From the NCBI RefSeq assembly GCF_006717095.1, contig NZ_VFQE01000001.1, positions 2,294,001 to 2,358,000 on the forward strand: a stretch of 64,000 nucleotides of DNA. Direction: 5' to 3'. A model generated the notes under the pieces. It made no database searches. It saw nothing but the letters and a program-made list of their open reading frames with translations, and had not been told where the DNA came from. This DNA is from Blastococcus colisei. Lineage in GTDB: Bacteria; Actinomycetota; Actinomycetes; Mycobacteriales; Geodermatophilaceae. The translations under genes were made by a program, and so were the position numbers. This document shows, one piece after another, positions 42,912-52,578 of the stretch. The first letter of the stretch is position 1; each line of letters opens with the position of its first letter.

Positions 42912-45041
42912 GTGGCTCGACCAGGACGGCGCGGGACGGGCAGTCGCCGCACCGCCCCGCGGAGGCAGCGTCGCGTGCGCGACGGCGACGATGTCATGGC
43001 GGTGATCGCCCGCGCCGTCCGTGAGGTCGAGGCGGCCGTCGGGCGCGGCCGTGTGACGCCCGCTGTGCGCACGAAGTTCCAGGTGGTCGCGCTGCTGGTG
43101 CGCGAGGAGCACGCCCGGGTCCGCGCGGAGCAGACCAGCAGCTCGACCGAGCGCGCCGAGCGGCTCAAGCGCCTGGACGGGATCGCGACGATCCTCGCCA
43201 AGACCGCCGTACGCGACCCCGCGCTCCTGGCGCTCCTCGCCGAGGACGCCGTCGTCTCGGACGCGGCCAGGTCCCTCAAGCGGGACATGCTGAGCGACGC
43301 CGGGATCGAGTCGCCCCCCGACGAGGTCGCGCCTCCGGACCGCGCGGCCGCCGCTGCACCTCCCGAGCGTCGGGTCGTGCCGCAGTCCGTCGTCTCGCGG
43401 CAGCTGGCCAACCCTTTCCTCGCCCCCGACTTCTCTGCCGCTCCGCCGCCCCAGGCCCGTCCCCGCCGGCTTGCCGGCTGGGAGCTGCTCGGCCCGCTGC
43501 TCAGTTCGTTCGAGCGCGCCGGCGGCGGGGCCTCGGCGTGCATGGCCCTCCCCGCGCCGTCCTCCCGGCCGGTGCCGGGTGGCCGGGAGCTGATGCCGCA
43601 CCAGGCGCAGGTGGTCGCCGCTGCCGCTGCCGGCCACCGGACGTTCCTGCTCGCCGACGAGCCCGGCCTGGGCAAGACCGCTCAGGCACTGCTCGCGGCG
43701 GAGGCGGTCAACGCCTACCCGCTGCTCGTGGTCGTACCGAACGTCGTCAAGACCAACTGGGCGCGCGAAGCCGGGCTCTGGACGCCGCACCGCTCGGCCA
43801 CCGTGGTCCACGGCGACGGCGAGACGGTGGACGGCTTCGCCGACATCGTCGTCGTCAACTACGAGGTGCTCGACCGCCACGTGGGCTGGTTCGGCGACTT
43901 CGGCTTCCGCGGCATGGTCGTCGACGAGGCGCACTTCATCAAGAACAAGACCTCGCAGCGCTCGCAGCACGTCCTGGAGCTCTCCGACCGCATCCGGTCC
44001 CGCACCGCGCGCCCCTTGCTCATGGCTCTGACGGGCACCCCGCTGATCAACGACATCGAGGACTTCCGGGCCATCTGGCAGTTCCTCGGCTGGATCGACG
44101 AGGCCAAACCGCTCGGCGAGCTGATGGAGTCGCTCGAGGAGACGGGACTGACGCCCGCCGATCCCGGGTTCTACCCCGCCGCCCGCGCCTGCGTGATCGA
44201 CCGGGGCATCGTCCGTCGCCGCAAGGTCGACGTGGCGGCCGACATCCCCGCCCGCCGCATCGCCGACCTCCCCGTCGAGTTGGACGAGAAGGCCGGTCGC
44301 TCGATCCGGGCAGCCGAGCAGGACCTCGCCCGCCGGATGGTGCGGCGGTACGAGACCGCCCTGGCGAACCGCTCCTCCGACGTCGTCGTCGAGGGCATCG
44401 ATCGGGAGCTGGTGCGCAGGGTGGCCCGGGCGGAGCTGAAGGACGCGACCGCGACGCAATCCGGGGAGAACGTCTTCAGCATGATGCGGCGCATCGGCCA
44501 GGCGAAGGCCGGCCCGGCCGCCGACTACGCGGCACAGCTCGCGCGCAGTGCGGGCAAGGTGGTCTTCTTCGCCAAGCACGTCGATGTGATGGACGCCGCC
44601 GAGGACGTCTTCGACCGGAACGGGATCCGTTACTCGTCGATCCGCGGCGACCAGACGCCCGGGTCGCGGCAGCGGAACATCGACGCCTTCGTGAAGGATC
44701 CCGGCGTCGCCGTCGCGGTCTGCTCCCTGACCGCGGCCGGCGTGGGGCTCAACCTGCAGGTGGCCTCCAACATCGTGCTCGCCGAGCTGTCCTGGACCGA
44801 CGCGGAGCAGACCCAGGCCATCGACCGCAGCCACCGCATCGGTCAGACCGAACCCGTCACCGCGTGGCGCATCATCGCCGCGCAGACCATCGACTCCAGG
44901 ATCGCCGAGCTCATCGACAGCAAGGCGGGACTCGCCGCCAGGGCGCTCGACGGGTCGGACGAGGAGGTCCCGTCATCGGCCGACGTGCAGCACGAGGCGC
45001 TCGTCGCGTTGCTGACCGACGCGTTGTCCGCGTCGCAGTAG
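42912..45041 (+). CDS. SNF2-family DEAD/DEAH-box helicase
   Basis: 709-residue ATP-dependent DNA translocase. An N-terminal ~190-residue helical region with a basic start precedes motif I DEPGLGKTAQA, VVVPNVVKTNW (Ia), motif II VVDEAHFI, motif III ALTGTPLIND, motif V AAGVGLNLQVASNIVL, and motif VI QAIDRSHRIGQ. This is the two-lobed SNF2/RapA core. GTG 42912 has GGAGG five bases before it. It may act in chromatin remodelling-like protein displacement or defence; no restriction or defence genes are adjacent, so function is open. Confidence 0.9.
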   Translation: MARPGRRGTGSRRTAPRRQRRVRDGDDVMAVIARAVREVEAAVGRGRVTPAVRTKFQVVALLVREEHARVRAEQTSSSTERAERLKRLDGIATILAKTAVRDPALLALLAEDAVVSDAARSLKRDMLSDAGIESPPDEVAPPDRAAAAAPPERRVVPQSVVSRQLANPFLAPDFSAAPPPQARPRRLAGWELLGPLLSSFERAGGGASACMALPAPSSRPVPGGRELMPHQAQVVAAAAAGHRTFLLADEPGLGKTAQALLAAEAVNAYPLLVVVPNVVKTNWAREAGLWTPHRSATVVHGDGETVDGFADIVVVNYEVLDRHVGWFGDFGFRGMVVDEAHFIKNKTSQRSQHVLELSDRIRSRTARPLLMALTGTPLINDIEDFRAIWQFLGWIDEAKPLGELMESLEETGLTPADPGFYPAARACVIDRGIVRRRKVDVAADIPARRIADLPVELDEKAGRSIRAAEQDLARRMVRRYETALANRSSDVVVEGIDRELVRRVARAELKDATATQSGENVFSMMRRIGQAKAGPAADYAAQLARSAGKVVFFAKHVDVMDAAEDVFDRNGIRYSSIRGDQTPGSRQRNIDAFVKDPGVAVAVCSLTAAGVGLNLQVASNIVLAELSWTDAEQTQAIDRSHRIGQTEPVTAWRIIAAQTIDSRIAELIDSKAGLAARALDGSDEEVPSSADVQHEALVALLTDALSASQ

Positions 45042-45170
45042 CCGGTCGCACCGTCACGGACCGCACATCCGCCGATGCCGCAGCGACCCGCCGTCGATCG
45101 TCCGTGCCGGCATCGAGGCTTGTAGCGCCCCTGCACGGATGGCGCAGTGTTGTGGAGGCCTGAGGGTGGA

Positions 45171-45755
45171 TCAGTCGACGAGCAGGGCGAGCCACGACTC
45201 GGTCAGCACCGAGTGGGTCTCGTCGCGGTCGACGTCCCAACCGTGCCGCATCCACCGCCGGGAGGCGAACTCCAGCTGCCCGAAGGCGAGAGTGCCGCGC
45301 ACCCGGCGCGACGACGGCGCGAACCGGTCAGCTCGGTCGAGTCCCCGGTGGATGTCGCCGATCGCGCTCTCGAACCAGACGTCGATCGCTTCCTGGATCT
45401 CCGCGTCCTGGGCCGCCGCCTCGTGCGCAGCGGTGACGTAGGGCTTGATCGCCGGCCACTGGTCGATCTTCTTGCCCAGCCAGGCGTGGATCTGCTCGCG
45501 GTCCCCGGACTCGACGACGGCCGACAGCCGCGGGTCGTCCACGGCGATCAGCAGGTGGTCGACAGCGGTGATGAGCTCCCTCATCAGCGCCGGCTTGGAG
45601 CCGAAGTGCTGGTAGAAGGTCTGCCGCGTCGTCCCTGCCGCGGCGGCGATGTCGTCGATGGTCGTGGCCGCGTAGCCCTTGGCCTCGAACAGGGCCAGCC
45701 CTTCCCCGAGCAGCAGCTCACGGGTCAGGCGCTTCTGGGCTTGGCGAAGACTCAC
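45171..45755 (-). CDS. TetR/AcrR family transcriptional regulator
   Basis: 194 residues. The helix-turn-helix is at ~28-55 (TTIDDIAAAAGTTRQTFYQHF). The rest is a helical ligand/dimer domain. GTG 45755. It is the fourth gene of the permease-binding protein-ATPase operon (79 nt after the ATPase), so it likely autoregulates the operon and the divergent P450 operon through the GACACnGTGTn sites at 49792-49889. The inducer is unknown, perhaps the transported substrate. Confidence 0.88.
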   Translation of the reverse strand: MSLRQAQKRLTRELLLGEGLALFEAKGYAATTIDDIAAAAGTTRQTFYQHFGSKPALMRELITAVDHLLIAVDDPRLSAVVESGDREQIHAWLGKKIDQWPAIKPYVTAAHEAAAQDAEIQEAIDVWFESAIGDIHRGLDRADRFAPSSRRVRGTLAFGQLEFASRRWMRHGWDVDRDETHSVLTESWLALLVD

Positions 45756-45834
45756 GGGCCAACCTTAGGCAGAGCGCAGCCGCCCCGCCGCGATCGGTGA
45801 CTGTCGTCGCGGGCCGCCGTCGACGGCACGGGAC

Positions 45835-47427
45835 TCAGCCCCCCGCTGCCGGCGTGGCCGACCGGAGCCGCTTGCGGATGTGTCCCGAGAAGATCGACTC
45901 GACGACGTCGTCCGGCGTGAACGCACCGGTCAGCTCGGAGACCGGGCGGCCCTCGCGGAACAGGAGGACCCGGTCGCAGAGCAGGGTCAGCTCGGTCTCG
46001 TCGGTCCCGGCCACGAGCACGGCGCAGCCGGCGGCCGCGGCCTGCCGGACGGCGGCGGTGATCGTCTGCCGGGCCCCCACGTCGACCGCCTGGGTCGGCT
46101 CGTGCAGCACCAGCAGCCGCGGGCCCGTGGCCAGCCACTTGGCGAGCAGCACCTTCTGCTGGTTGCCGCCGCTCAGCTTGCCGACCAGCTGTGCCGGGTC
46201 CGGCGGTCGCACGTCGAGCCGGTGGACCCAGTCGTCGACGACGGCTGACTCCGCCTTCCCGTCGACGGGCAGGACGGCCGCGCGCGAGCTGCGGCGGGGG
46301 AGCAGCACGTTGTCCGCGACCGAGAGCTCCAGGGCCAGCCCGGCGTGCTCGCGCCCCTCCGGCACGAGCACCACGCCGGAGGCGATCGCCGTCCGGACGT
46401 CCCACCGCGTCAGGTCCTGCTGGACGTCGCCGAACTGCAGCGTGCCGCCGCGGACCGGTCGGGCGCCGGTCAGCAGGTAGGGCAGTTCGTCGTGGCCGGA
46501 CCCGGCCAGCCCGGTGACGCCCACGACCTCGCCGGGACGCAGGTCGAGGTCGACGTCGGTGACCAGGTGCCCACGGAGTCCGCGGACGGCGACGGCGTCG
46601 CCCTGCACGGCCGGCTCGACGGCGTGGGTCGCCGACTCGAGCGAGCGCCCCATCACCGCGCGCACCAGGTCGTTCTCGGTGAGGTCGGCGGTGCGCAGCC
46701 CCGACTCCACGACGACGCCGTCGCGCAGCACGGTGACGCGGTCGGTCGCCTCGAGCACCTCTTCCATGTGGTGGCTGATCAGCAGCGCCGACGTCCCGGT
46801 CGACACGATCCCCTCGAGCATGTCGTAGAAGTGCTCGAGGCTGGCCCGGCTCAGCGACCGGGTCGACTCGTCGAAGATGACGATCCCGCGCCCGGGCTCG
46901 GCGTCCTGCAGCGCGCGGGCGATGGCGACCGTGGCGCGGTCCTCCTCGGAGAGGTCGGCCACGCGCGCGTCGAGCGGAACCGGGTGGCCGAGCCGTTCCA
47001 GCACGGCCGCGGCCTCCCGGCGCTCGCCCGCCCACCGGATGGCCCGGGTGAGCCGGTTCGCGCGGAACCGGCCCACCCGGAGGTTCTCCACCACGGTGAG
47101 GTCCCCGACCAGGCCGAGGCTCTGGTGCACCACGGCGAGGCCCCGGGCCGAGGCCTCCCGGGGGCGGACGGGGAGCCGCAGCGGCTCCCCGTCCACCAGG
47201 ACCCGGCCACCGGGATCGGGCGCGTGGTACCCGGTCAGGACCTTGGCCAGCGTCGACTTGCCTGACCCGTTCTGCCCGATCAGACCGTGGATCTCACCGG
47301 GGGCGACATCCAGGTGCACCGACTGCAGCGCCCGGTAGCGGCCGAACGTCTTCGAGACGTCGTCCACCCGGAGCCGGGAACCGGTCGGACCGTGCCCGGA
47401 GGACGCGGGTGCTGGTGCGTCGGTCAC
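45835..47427 (-). CDS. Sugar-type ABC transporter double ATP-binding protein (RbsA/XylG class)
   Basis: 530-residue fusion of two ABC ATPase domains. The first has Walker A GQNGSGKST but a degenerate signature LSEEDRATV and VIFDEST. The second has a degenerate Walker A (GLAGSGHDE), signature LSGGNQQKV, and VLHEPTQAVDVGA. This asymmetry is typical of CUT2 importers such as ribose or xylose systems. GTG 47427 lies 8 nt after the binding-protein stop; TTG 47439, overlapping that stop, is an alternative. It powers the permease at 48658-49665. Confidence 0.9.
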   Translation of the reverse strand: MTDAPAPASSGHGPTGSRLRVDDVSKTFGRYRALQSVHLDVAPGEIHGLIGQNGSGKSTLAKVLTGYHAPDPGGRVLVDGEPLRLPVRPREASARGLAVVHQSLGLVGDLTVVENLRVGRFRANRLTRAIRWAGERREAAAVLERLGHPVPLDARVADLSEEDRATVAIARALQDAEPGRGIVIFDESTRSLSRASLEHFYDMLEGIVSTGTSALLISHHMEEVLEATDRVTVLRDGVVVESGLRTADLTENDLVRAVMGRSLESATHAVEPAVQGDAVAVRGLRGHLVTDVDLDLRPGEVVGVTGLAGSGHDELPYLLTGARPVRGGTLQFGDVQQDLTRWDVRTAIASGVVLVPEGREHAGLALELSVADNVLLPRRSSRAAVLPVDGKAESAVVDDWVHRLDVRPPDPAQLVGKLSGGNQQKVLLAKWLATGPRLLVLHEPTQAVDVGARQTITAAVRQAAAAGCAVLVAGTDETELTLLCDRVLLFREGRPVSELTGAFTPDDVVESIFSGHIRKRLRSATPAAGG

Positions 47428-47435
47428 GGCGAGGC

Positions 47436-48590
47436 TCAACCCCGGCCCCAGAGCGCGGCGAACTCGTCGGCGAACTCCGTCTGGCCGTACCAGGAGCCCG
47501 ACGCCTGACCCTCGTCGCTCAGGTCCAGGTCGTCGACGTTGTCCTGGGTGAACAGCCGGAAGGAGTAGTCGTACTCGGGGATCTCCTGGCCGGCCACCAG
47601 CCGGAACAGTGCGTCTGCGGTCGCCCAGCCCTGGAAGGCGAAGTTCTGGCCGGCGTCGGCGTGCAGCTGGCCGCCGTCGGCGAGCATCTGCAGACCGCTC
47701 AGCGTGGCCGCGCTGGACACGATCTTGATCTGCGTCGCGTTCGGGGTCTGCTGCACGCCACCGAGGGTGGGCTGCACGAAGTGCTCGAACTCGGCCAGCA
47801 CGTAGCGGGTGTCGGGGTTGGCCAGGATCGCCGAGCTCGTCGACGACGGGATCAGCGGGAAGTTCGAGGCAGACACCTCGTTGACCACGACGGTGCAGTC
47901 CGGGCAGCGCTCGTCGATCTGCTGCTCGGCGGCCTCGGCCCAGGCGATGGTCGAGGGATTGTCGGTCACCTTCTGCAGCACGATGGTGGCCTCGCCGTCG
48001 GAGTCGGCGACGATCCAGTCGGCGACGCTGGTGATCATCTCCGTCGCCGGGCCCTGCACGTAGGCCAGCGAGTCATCGGCCGGGAACGCGGGGTCGGGGA
48101 TCTGGTTGGCGATGAGCACCGGGATGCCCGCGGCCCGCGCGCCGTCGAGGGCGTTGGCGGCCATGCCGTACGGCACGTTGTCGGTGATGATCGCCGCCGC
48201 CGACGCGCCGACCGCCTGGTCGATGCAGCCGGAGATCTGCGAGGGGTTCGACCCGCCGTCGCAGATCTGGAGGTCGGCGCCGACGGTCCCGAGCGCCTCG
48301 CCGATCTTCTCGCCGTAGACCTGGAAGACGCTGATCTGGGCGGTGATGGGGACGTAGTAGACCGTCTTGCCTTCCCAGCCGGAGACGTCGACGGGCTCGC
48401 TGGGGACCTCGAACGAGTCCTGGGCCTGGCTGGCCGCCTCGACGTCTGCGACCACCTCGGCGAGGGGGCCGTCGGCGGCGGCGCCACCGTCGGACCCGCT
48501 GCCGGATTCGGTCGTACCGGAGGAGCAGGCCGCGAGGAGGCTCACGGCGAGGACCGCCGCGCCGGTGGAGCCATACCGACGGATGCGCAT
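47436..48590 (-). CDS. ABC transporter substrate-binding lipoprotein (RbsB/CUT2 type)
   Basis: 384 residues. Signal sequence with lipobox LLAAC near residue 22 and a Ser/Gly-rich linker, then a type 1 periplasmic-binding fold: TVYYVPITAQISVFQ, AIITDNVPYGMAANAL and ADALFRLVAGQEIPEY. ATG 48590 has AAGGTGA seven bases upstream. Although the class is sugar-binding, the coupled genes (P450, esterases, lactonase) suggest a different, perhaps terpenoid or lactone-like ligand; that is inference. Confidence 0.88.
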   Translation of the reverse strand: MRIRRYGSTGAAVLAVSLLAACSSGTTESGSGSDGGAAADGPLAEVVADVEAASQAQDSFEVPSEPVDVSGWEGKTVYYVPITAQISVFQVYGEKIGEALGTVGADLQICDGGSNPSQISGCIDQAVGASAAAIITDNVPYGMAANALDGARAAGIPVLIANQIPDPAFPADDSLAYVQGPATEMITSVADWIVADSDGEATIVLQKVTDNPSTIAWAEAAEQQIDERCPDCTVVVNEVSASNFPLIPSSTSSAILANPDTRYVLAEFEHFVQPTLGGVQQTPNATQIKIVSSAATLSGLQMLADGGQLHADAGQNFAFQGWATADALFRLVAGQEIPEYDYSFRLFTQDNVDDLDLSDEGQASGSWYGQTEFADEFAALWGRG

Positions 48591-48657
48591 GGGGGAATCA
48601 CCTTTCGACATGGGCGGCAGGGCCCAGGGGAGGGGAAGTGCGGGGTGTGGCGGAGGG

Positions 48658-49665
48658 TCAGCCCGCGCGGCGGTGGAAGAGCGAGGAGACGGTGACGGCG
48701 ACGACGAGCACGCCGCCGTAGAAGACGCTCGTGACCCAGCCCGTGTAGCCGAGCAGGTTGAGGCCGAGGATCCCGGTGGCCAGGAAGTAGACGGCGATCA
48801 GCGTGCCGAGCGGGTTGAACCGGCCCGGCTGCAGCACGGCGGTGCCCAGAAAGGTCGCGGCGAAGGTCGGCAACAGGTAGCTCTGCGACGTCGTCGGGTC
48901 GAAGCCACCCACCGCGGCGGCGGCCAGGACCCCGCCGAGGCCGCAGACCAGGCCGGCGGTGACGAATGCCCCGAACCGGATCCGGTCGACGCGGACGCCG
49001 GCCAGCCGGCTGACCTCGCGGTTGGCCCCGACGAAGCGCATGTTGCGTCCCAGCGGCGTGAACGCCAGCACGTAGGCGAACACCAGCATGAGGACCAGGC
49101 CCCAGTAGAAGCCCAGCGGCAGGCCGGCGACGCGGTACAGCGAGACCTCGCCGAACTCCCGCGGCAGCCCGCTCTTCGCGGTCAGGTTCGTGAGCCACAG
49201 GGCGACACCGAGCAGCAGCGTGCCCATGCCGAGGGTGACGACGATCGTGTTCACGCCGACGCGGACGACCAGGAACCCGTTGACGGCGCCGACGACGCCC
49301 CCGGCCACGATCGCGGCCAGGGAGGCGGACCAGATGTTCCAGCCGTGGTCGACCACCAGGACCGGCAGCAGCGTGGCCGAGAGCCCGAGCACCGACGCGA
49401 CGGACAGGTCGACGAATTCGCCGACGCAGATGGTGCACAGCAGGGCGGCGGTGAGGAACACCAGGGCCAGCTGGCTGCCGAAGATCGTCTGGAAGGTGCC
49501 GGTGGTGAGGAACGTGTCCGGCTCCAGGATCCCGTAGACGGCGATGAGCGCCAGCCACACGCCGATGACCGCGAAGCGGGCGGCGAACAGCCCGGCGGAC
49601 GAGCGGCGCGGGGCCGCCGCCGGGGCCTCGGGGGCTGCGGGCGCGTCGGTGGCGGGAGCGGTCAC
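48658..49665 (-). CDS. Sugar-type ABC transporter permease (RbsC class)
   Basis: 335-residue inner-membrane protein with 8-10 helices. The CUT2 loop FTPLGRNMRFVGANREVSRLAGV and GEFVDLSVASVLGLSA are diagnostic. An Ala/Pro-rich cytoplasmic N-terminus (first ~25 residues) precedes the first helix. GTG 49665. It is the first gene of the operon, facing the P450 operon across a 377-nt regulatory gap. Confidence 0.88.
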   Translation of the reverse strand: MTAPATDAPAAPEAPAAAPRRSSAGLFAARFAVIGVWLALIAVYGILEPDTFLTTGTFQTIFGSQLALVFLTAALLCTICVGEFVDLSVASVLGLSATLLPVLVVDHGWNIWSASLAAIVAGGVVGAVNGFLVVRVGVNTIVVTLGMGTLLLGVALWLTNLTAKSGLPREFGEVSLYRVAGLPLGFYWGLVLMLVFAYVLAFTPLGRNMRFVGANREVSRLAGVRVDRIRFGAFVTAGLVCGLGGVLAAAAVGGFDPTTSQSYLLPTFAATFLGTAVLQPGRFNPLGTLIAVYFLATGILGLNLLGYTGWVTSVFYGGVLVVAVTVSSLFHRRAG

Positions 49666-49791
49666 GGCGCGTCGCCACCGGTGAGGGGAGCGGGGTCACT
49701 GGGGGACTGGGCAGGTCGTGCGGGCACGGCGGCCTCCTGCGGCACGGCGTTGTGGCGGAGCTAACAGTCAGGACAGGCTGACAGTCAATTA

Positions 49792-49889
49792 GACACGGTG
49801 TCAAGACTCAGGTCGCCATGTCGTCTCCGGCCGGAGCGGCGGACGGCGGCCGCCGTCGACGCGCCCCGCCTTTTGGTTGACACTGTGTA
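49792..49889. promoter_or_regulatory. Two TetR-type operator candidates in the divergent promoter region
   Basis: GACACGGTGTC at 49792-49802 is a perfect 11-bp dyad, within TTAGACACGGTGTCAAGA. The core GACACTGTGTA at 49879-49889 is a near copy, within TTGACACTGTGTAAAG. Both sit in the 377-nt gap (49666-50042) between the ABC permease and the P450 genes. The second carries a TTGACA that could be a -35 hexamer for the plus-strand operon. A pair of ACAGTCA repeats lies at 49764-49786. Control by the TetR at 45171-45755 is inferred. Confidence 0.65.
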
Positions 49890-50042
49890 AAGCGAGGTGA
49901 CATGGTGCACAACGAGCTCGTGACCGTAGGCACACCGCCCCGGCACGGCCAGAGGTCCGAACAGGCGCGCTCACACCGGCGGCCTCAGCGGACCGACCAC
50001 CGCAGTGCCCGACAGCGACGTCCGACTCCCCGAGGTGGCCCC

Positions 50043-51215
50043 GTGTCCGTCCCGTCCTCCGACATCGACCTCTTCTCCGACGAGGTCCTGCTCGACCCGT
50101 ACCCGTATTACGCGCAGCTCCGCGAGCTCGGCGCGGTCGTGCACCTGCCGGCCAACGACGTCTATGCGCTCACCCGCTACGACGTCATCCGGGACGCCCT
50201 GGGCGACTGGGAGACCTTCTCCTCGGCCCACGGCGTCGGCTTCAACCCCATGGTCAACGAGGCACTGCAAGGCACCTCGCTCGCCTCTGACCCGCCGCAG
50301 CACACGGCCCTGCGGGCAGCGCTGACCGAGAACCTCTCGCCGCGCGCCCTGCGCGGTCTCAAGGGGCAGATCGACGCCAAGGCCGACACGCTCGTCGCGG
50401 ACCTCGTCGAGTCCGGCTCCTTCGACGCGATCGACTCGATCGCGCGCGCTTTCCCCCTGGAGATCGTCGCCGACCTCATCGGGTTCACCGGTGAGGTGCG
50501 CAGCCACATGCTCGACTGGGGCAAGGCGGCCAACCAGGTGATCGGTCCGCTGAACAAGCGGACCGCCGAGAGCTTTCCGATCGCCGGGGAGCTCTATGCC
50601 TGGTGCTCGACCGTCACCAAGAGCGACCTGGCCGAGGGCTCGATCGGCCGCGGCATCTTCGAGGCCGAGGAGCGCGGTGCGATCCCGCCGGGCTCGGCCG
50701 GGCCGATCATCCACCAGTACCTGGCGGCCGGTGTGGAGAACACCGTCAGCGCGATCGGCAACATCATCGCCCTGTTCGCCGCGCATCCCGAGCAGCTGAC
50801 GCTCGTCCGCGAGGACTTCTCGCTCGTCCCGGCCGCCTTCAACGAGGTGCTCCGCTTCTGGGCACCGATCAACGTCTGGGGCCGGGAGGCGACGAAGGAT
50901 GTCGAGCTCGAGGGCGTCACGATCCCTGCGGGTGCTCGCGTGGCCGTCTGCCTCGGCGCCGGGAACCGTGACCCGCGGCACTACGAGAACCCCGACGAGT
51001 TCCTGGTCGAGCGCAACCCCGTCGACCACCTCTCCCTCGGGTACGGCATCCACGGCTGCGCCGGCCAGGGGCTGGCCCGGCTGGAGGCGCACGCCGTGAT
51101 CGACGCGCTGGCCCGTCGCGTGAAGCGCCTCGTGGTCGGCGCGGAGGTGCGGGTCCCGCACAACGCGACCCGGAGCATCGACTCGCTCCCTGTCCTGGAA
51201 GTCGTGCCGGCATGA
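50043..51215 (+). CDS. Cytochrome P450
   Basis: 390-residue soluble bacterial P450. The I-helix reads AAGVENTVSAIGN (about 228-240), the ExxR motif is NEVLRFWAP (E268-R271), and the heme loop is LGYGIHGCAGQGLARLE with Cys339 as ligand; Leu replaces the usual Phe at its start. GTG 50043 follows GAGGTGG; the open frame upstream has no P450 character. It heads a tightly packed run of 12 genes and is followed with a 4-nt overlap by its ferredoxin. It should hydroxylate or epoxidise the pathway substrate. Confidence 0.93.
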   Translation: MSVPSSDIDLFSDEVLLDPYPYYAQLRELGAVVHLPANDVYALTRYDVIRDALGDWETFSSAHGVGFNPMVNEALQGTSLASDPPQHTALRAALTENLSPRALRGLKGQIDAKADTLVADLVESGSFDAIDSIARAFPLEIVADLIGFTGEVRSHMLDWGKAANQVIGPLNKRTAESFPIAGELYAWCSTVTKSDLAEGSIGRGIFEAEERGAIPPGSAGPIIHQYLAAGVENTVSAIGNIIALFAAHPEQLTLVREDFSLVPAAFNEVLRFWAPINVWGREATKDVELEGVTIPAGARVAVCLGAGNRDPRHYENPDEFLVERNPVDHLSLGYGIHGCAGQGLARLEAHAVIDALARRVKRLVVGAEVRVPHNATRSIDSLPVLEVVPA

Positions 51216-51415
51216 GGATCGTGGCCGACCGCGACCGGTGCGAGGGCCACGGCCTGTGCGCCGACGTCGCACCGGAGGTCTACGAGCTCGACGACGAGGC
51301 GATCGTCGTGCTGCTGCACGAGACGGTGCCGCCGGAGCTGGAGCGCAAGGCGGAGGCCGGCGCCCGGGTGTGCCCCGTCGCCGCGCTCCGCGTCGAGCAG
51401 AGCACGGGAGCCTGA
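51212..51415 (+). CDS. [3Fe-4S]-type ferredoxin
   Basis: 67 residues with Cys10, Cys16 and Cys54 (CEGHGLC and CP). The cysteine expected at position 13 is replaced by His, as in P450-associated 3Fe-4S ferredoxins. ATG 51212 overlaps the P450 stop by 4 nt. It passes electrons from the reductase encoded next to the P450. Confidence 0.93.
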   Translation: MRIVADRDRCEGHGLCADVAPEVYELDDEAIVVLLHETVPPELERKAEAGARVCPVAALRVEQSTGA

Positions 51416-51417
51416 TC

Positions 51418-52578
51418 GTGCGGGACGTCGTCGTCGTCGGCGGCTCCATCGCGGCGCTGACCGCGGTGGAGACGCTGCGCATGGAGGAGTTCGACGGACG
51501 GATCACCGTGCTCAGCGACGAGGACCTCCCGCCCTACACGCGGGTGCCGCTGTCGAAAGGCGTCCTCGCCGGGCGGGAGAGCGCCGACGACGTGGTCCTG
51601 GCGCCGCTGTCGGACGAGGTCGACCTGCACCTGCGCACGCCGGCCACCGGGCTGGACACCGCCAACCGCACCGTCCTGACCCCGGCCGGGCCGGTCGGCT
51701 ACGACGGCCTGATCATCGCCACCGGTGCGCGCGCCCGCCGCATCGGCACGGTCAACCAGGCCGAGCGCGTGCTGCGCACCTACGACGACGGCCTGCGGCT
51801 GCGCGACCACCTCGACCGCGCAGCCTCGGTGCTGGTCGTCGGCGGCGGCTTCCTGGGAATGGAGGTCGCCTCCACGGCCCGCGCCCTGGGCAGGGACGTC
51901 ACCGTCGTCGACCTGGCACCCCCGCTCGACCGGCTGCTCGGGACGGCGGTGGGCGGCCACGTCCGCACCGTCGCGGCGCAGGCCGGCGTCCGGTTCGTGC
52001 TCACGCACGGCGGCGTCCGGCTGCTGGGCACGCCGTTCCCGACCGCGGTCGAGACCGCCGACGGGCAGCGGCTGGAGGCCGACCTGATCGTCTCCGCGGT
52101 CGGCGACGTGCCCAACGTCGAGTGGCTGGCCGGCTCCGGCCTGCCGGTCGCCGGCGGGGTGCTCGTCGACGAGCGCTGCCGGGTCAGCCCGCACGTGGTC
52201 GCCGCCGGTGACGTCGCGGTCTTCGCCACCGGCGACGGCGCCCTGGCCCGCATCCCCAATTGGACCAACGCCGTCGAGCAGGCGCGCGCCGCGGCGAAGA
52301 CGCTGCTGCACGGGGACGACGCCCCGGTCTACACGCCGTCCCGCTACGCGTGGACCGAGCAGTTCGGCCTCGACGTGAAGATGGTCGGCTCGGCGGACCC
52401 GCAGGGCGAGCCGGCCGTGCTCGACGGCTCGCTCGACGCCGGCTCGGCCCTCCTGGCCTGGCCCGACGCCGGTGCGCCCCGGACCGTCGTCGCGGTCAAC
52501 CACCCCACCCCGCCCGCCAAGCTCAAGCGGCTGCTCGCCAAGGCTCCCGCACCCACCACCACAGGAGCCGCCGCATGA
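51418..52578 (+). CDS. Ferredoxin reductase (FAD/NAD(P)H)
   Basis: 386-residue reductase with FAD motif VVVGGSIAALTAVE near the N-terminus, LIIATGARARR, second Rossmann motif VLVVGGGFLGMEVAS, DLIVSAVGDVPN, VVAAGDVAVF, and a C-terminal domain with YAWTEQFGLDVKMVG. The start is GTG 51418, three bases after the ferredoxin stop. It completes a three-component class I P450 system. Confidence 0.92.
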   Translation: MRDVVVVGGSIAALTAVETLRMEEFDGRITVLSDEDLPPYTRVPLSKGVLAGRESADDVVLAPLSDEVDLHLRTPATGLDTANRTVLTPAGPVGYDGLIIATGARARRIGTVNQAERVLRTYDDGLRLRDHLDRAASVLVVGGGFLGMEVASTARALGRDVTVVDLAPPLDRLLGTAVGGHVRTVAAQAGVRFVLTHGGVRLLGTPFPTAVETADGQRLEADLIVSAVGDVPNVEWLAGSGLPVAGGVLVDERCRVSPHVVAAGDVAVFATGDGALARIPNWTNAVEQARAAAKTLLHGDDAPVYTPSRYAWTEQFGLDVKMVGSADPQGEPAVLDGSLDAGSALLAWPDAGAPRTVVAVNHPTPPAKLKRLLAKAPAPTTTGAAA

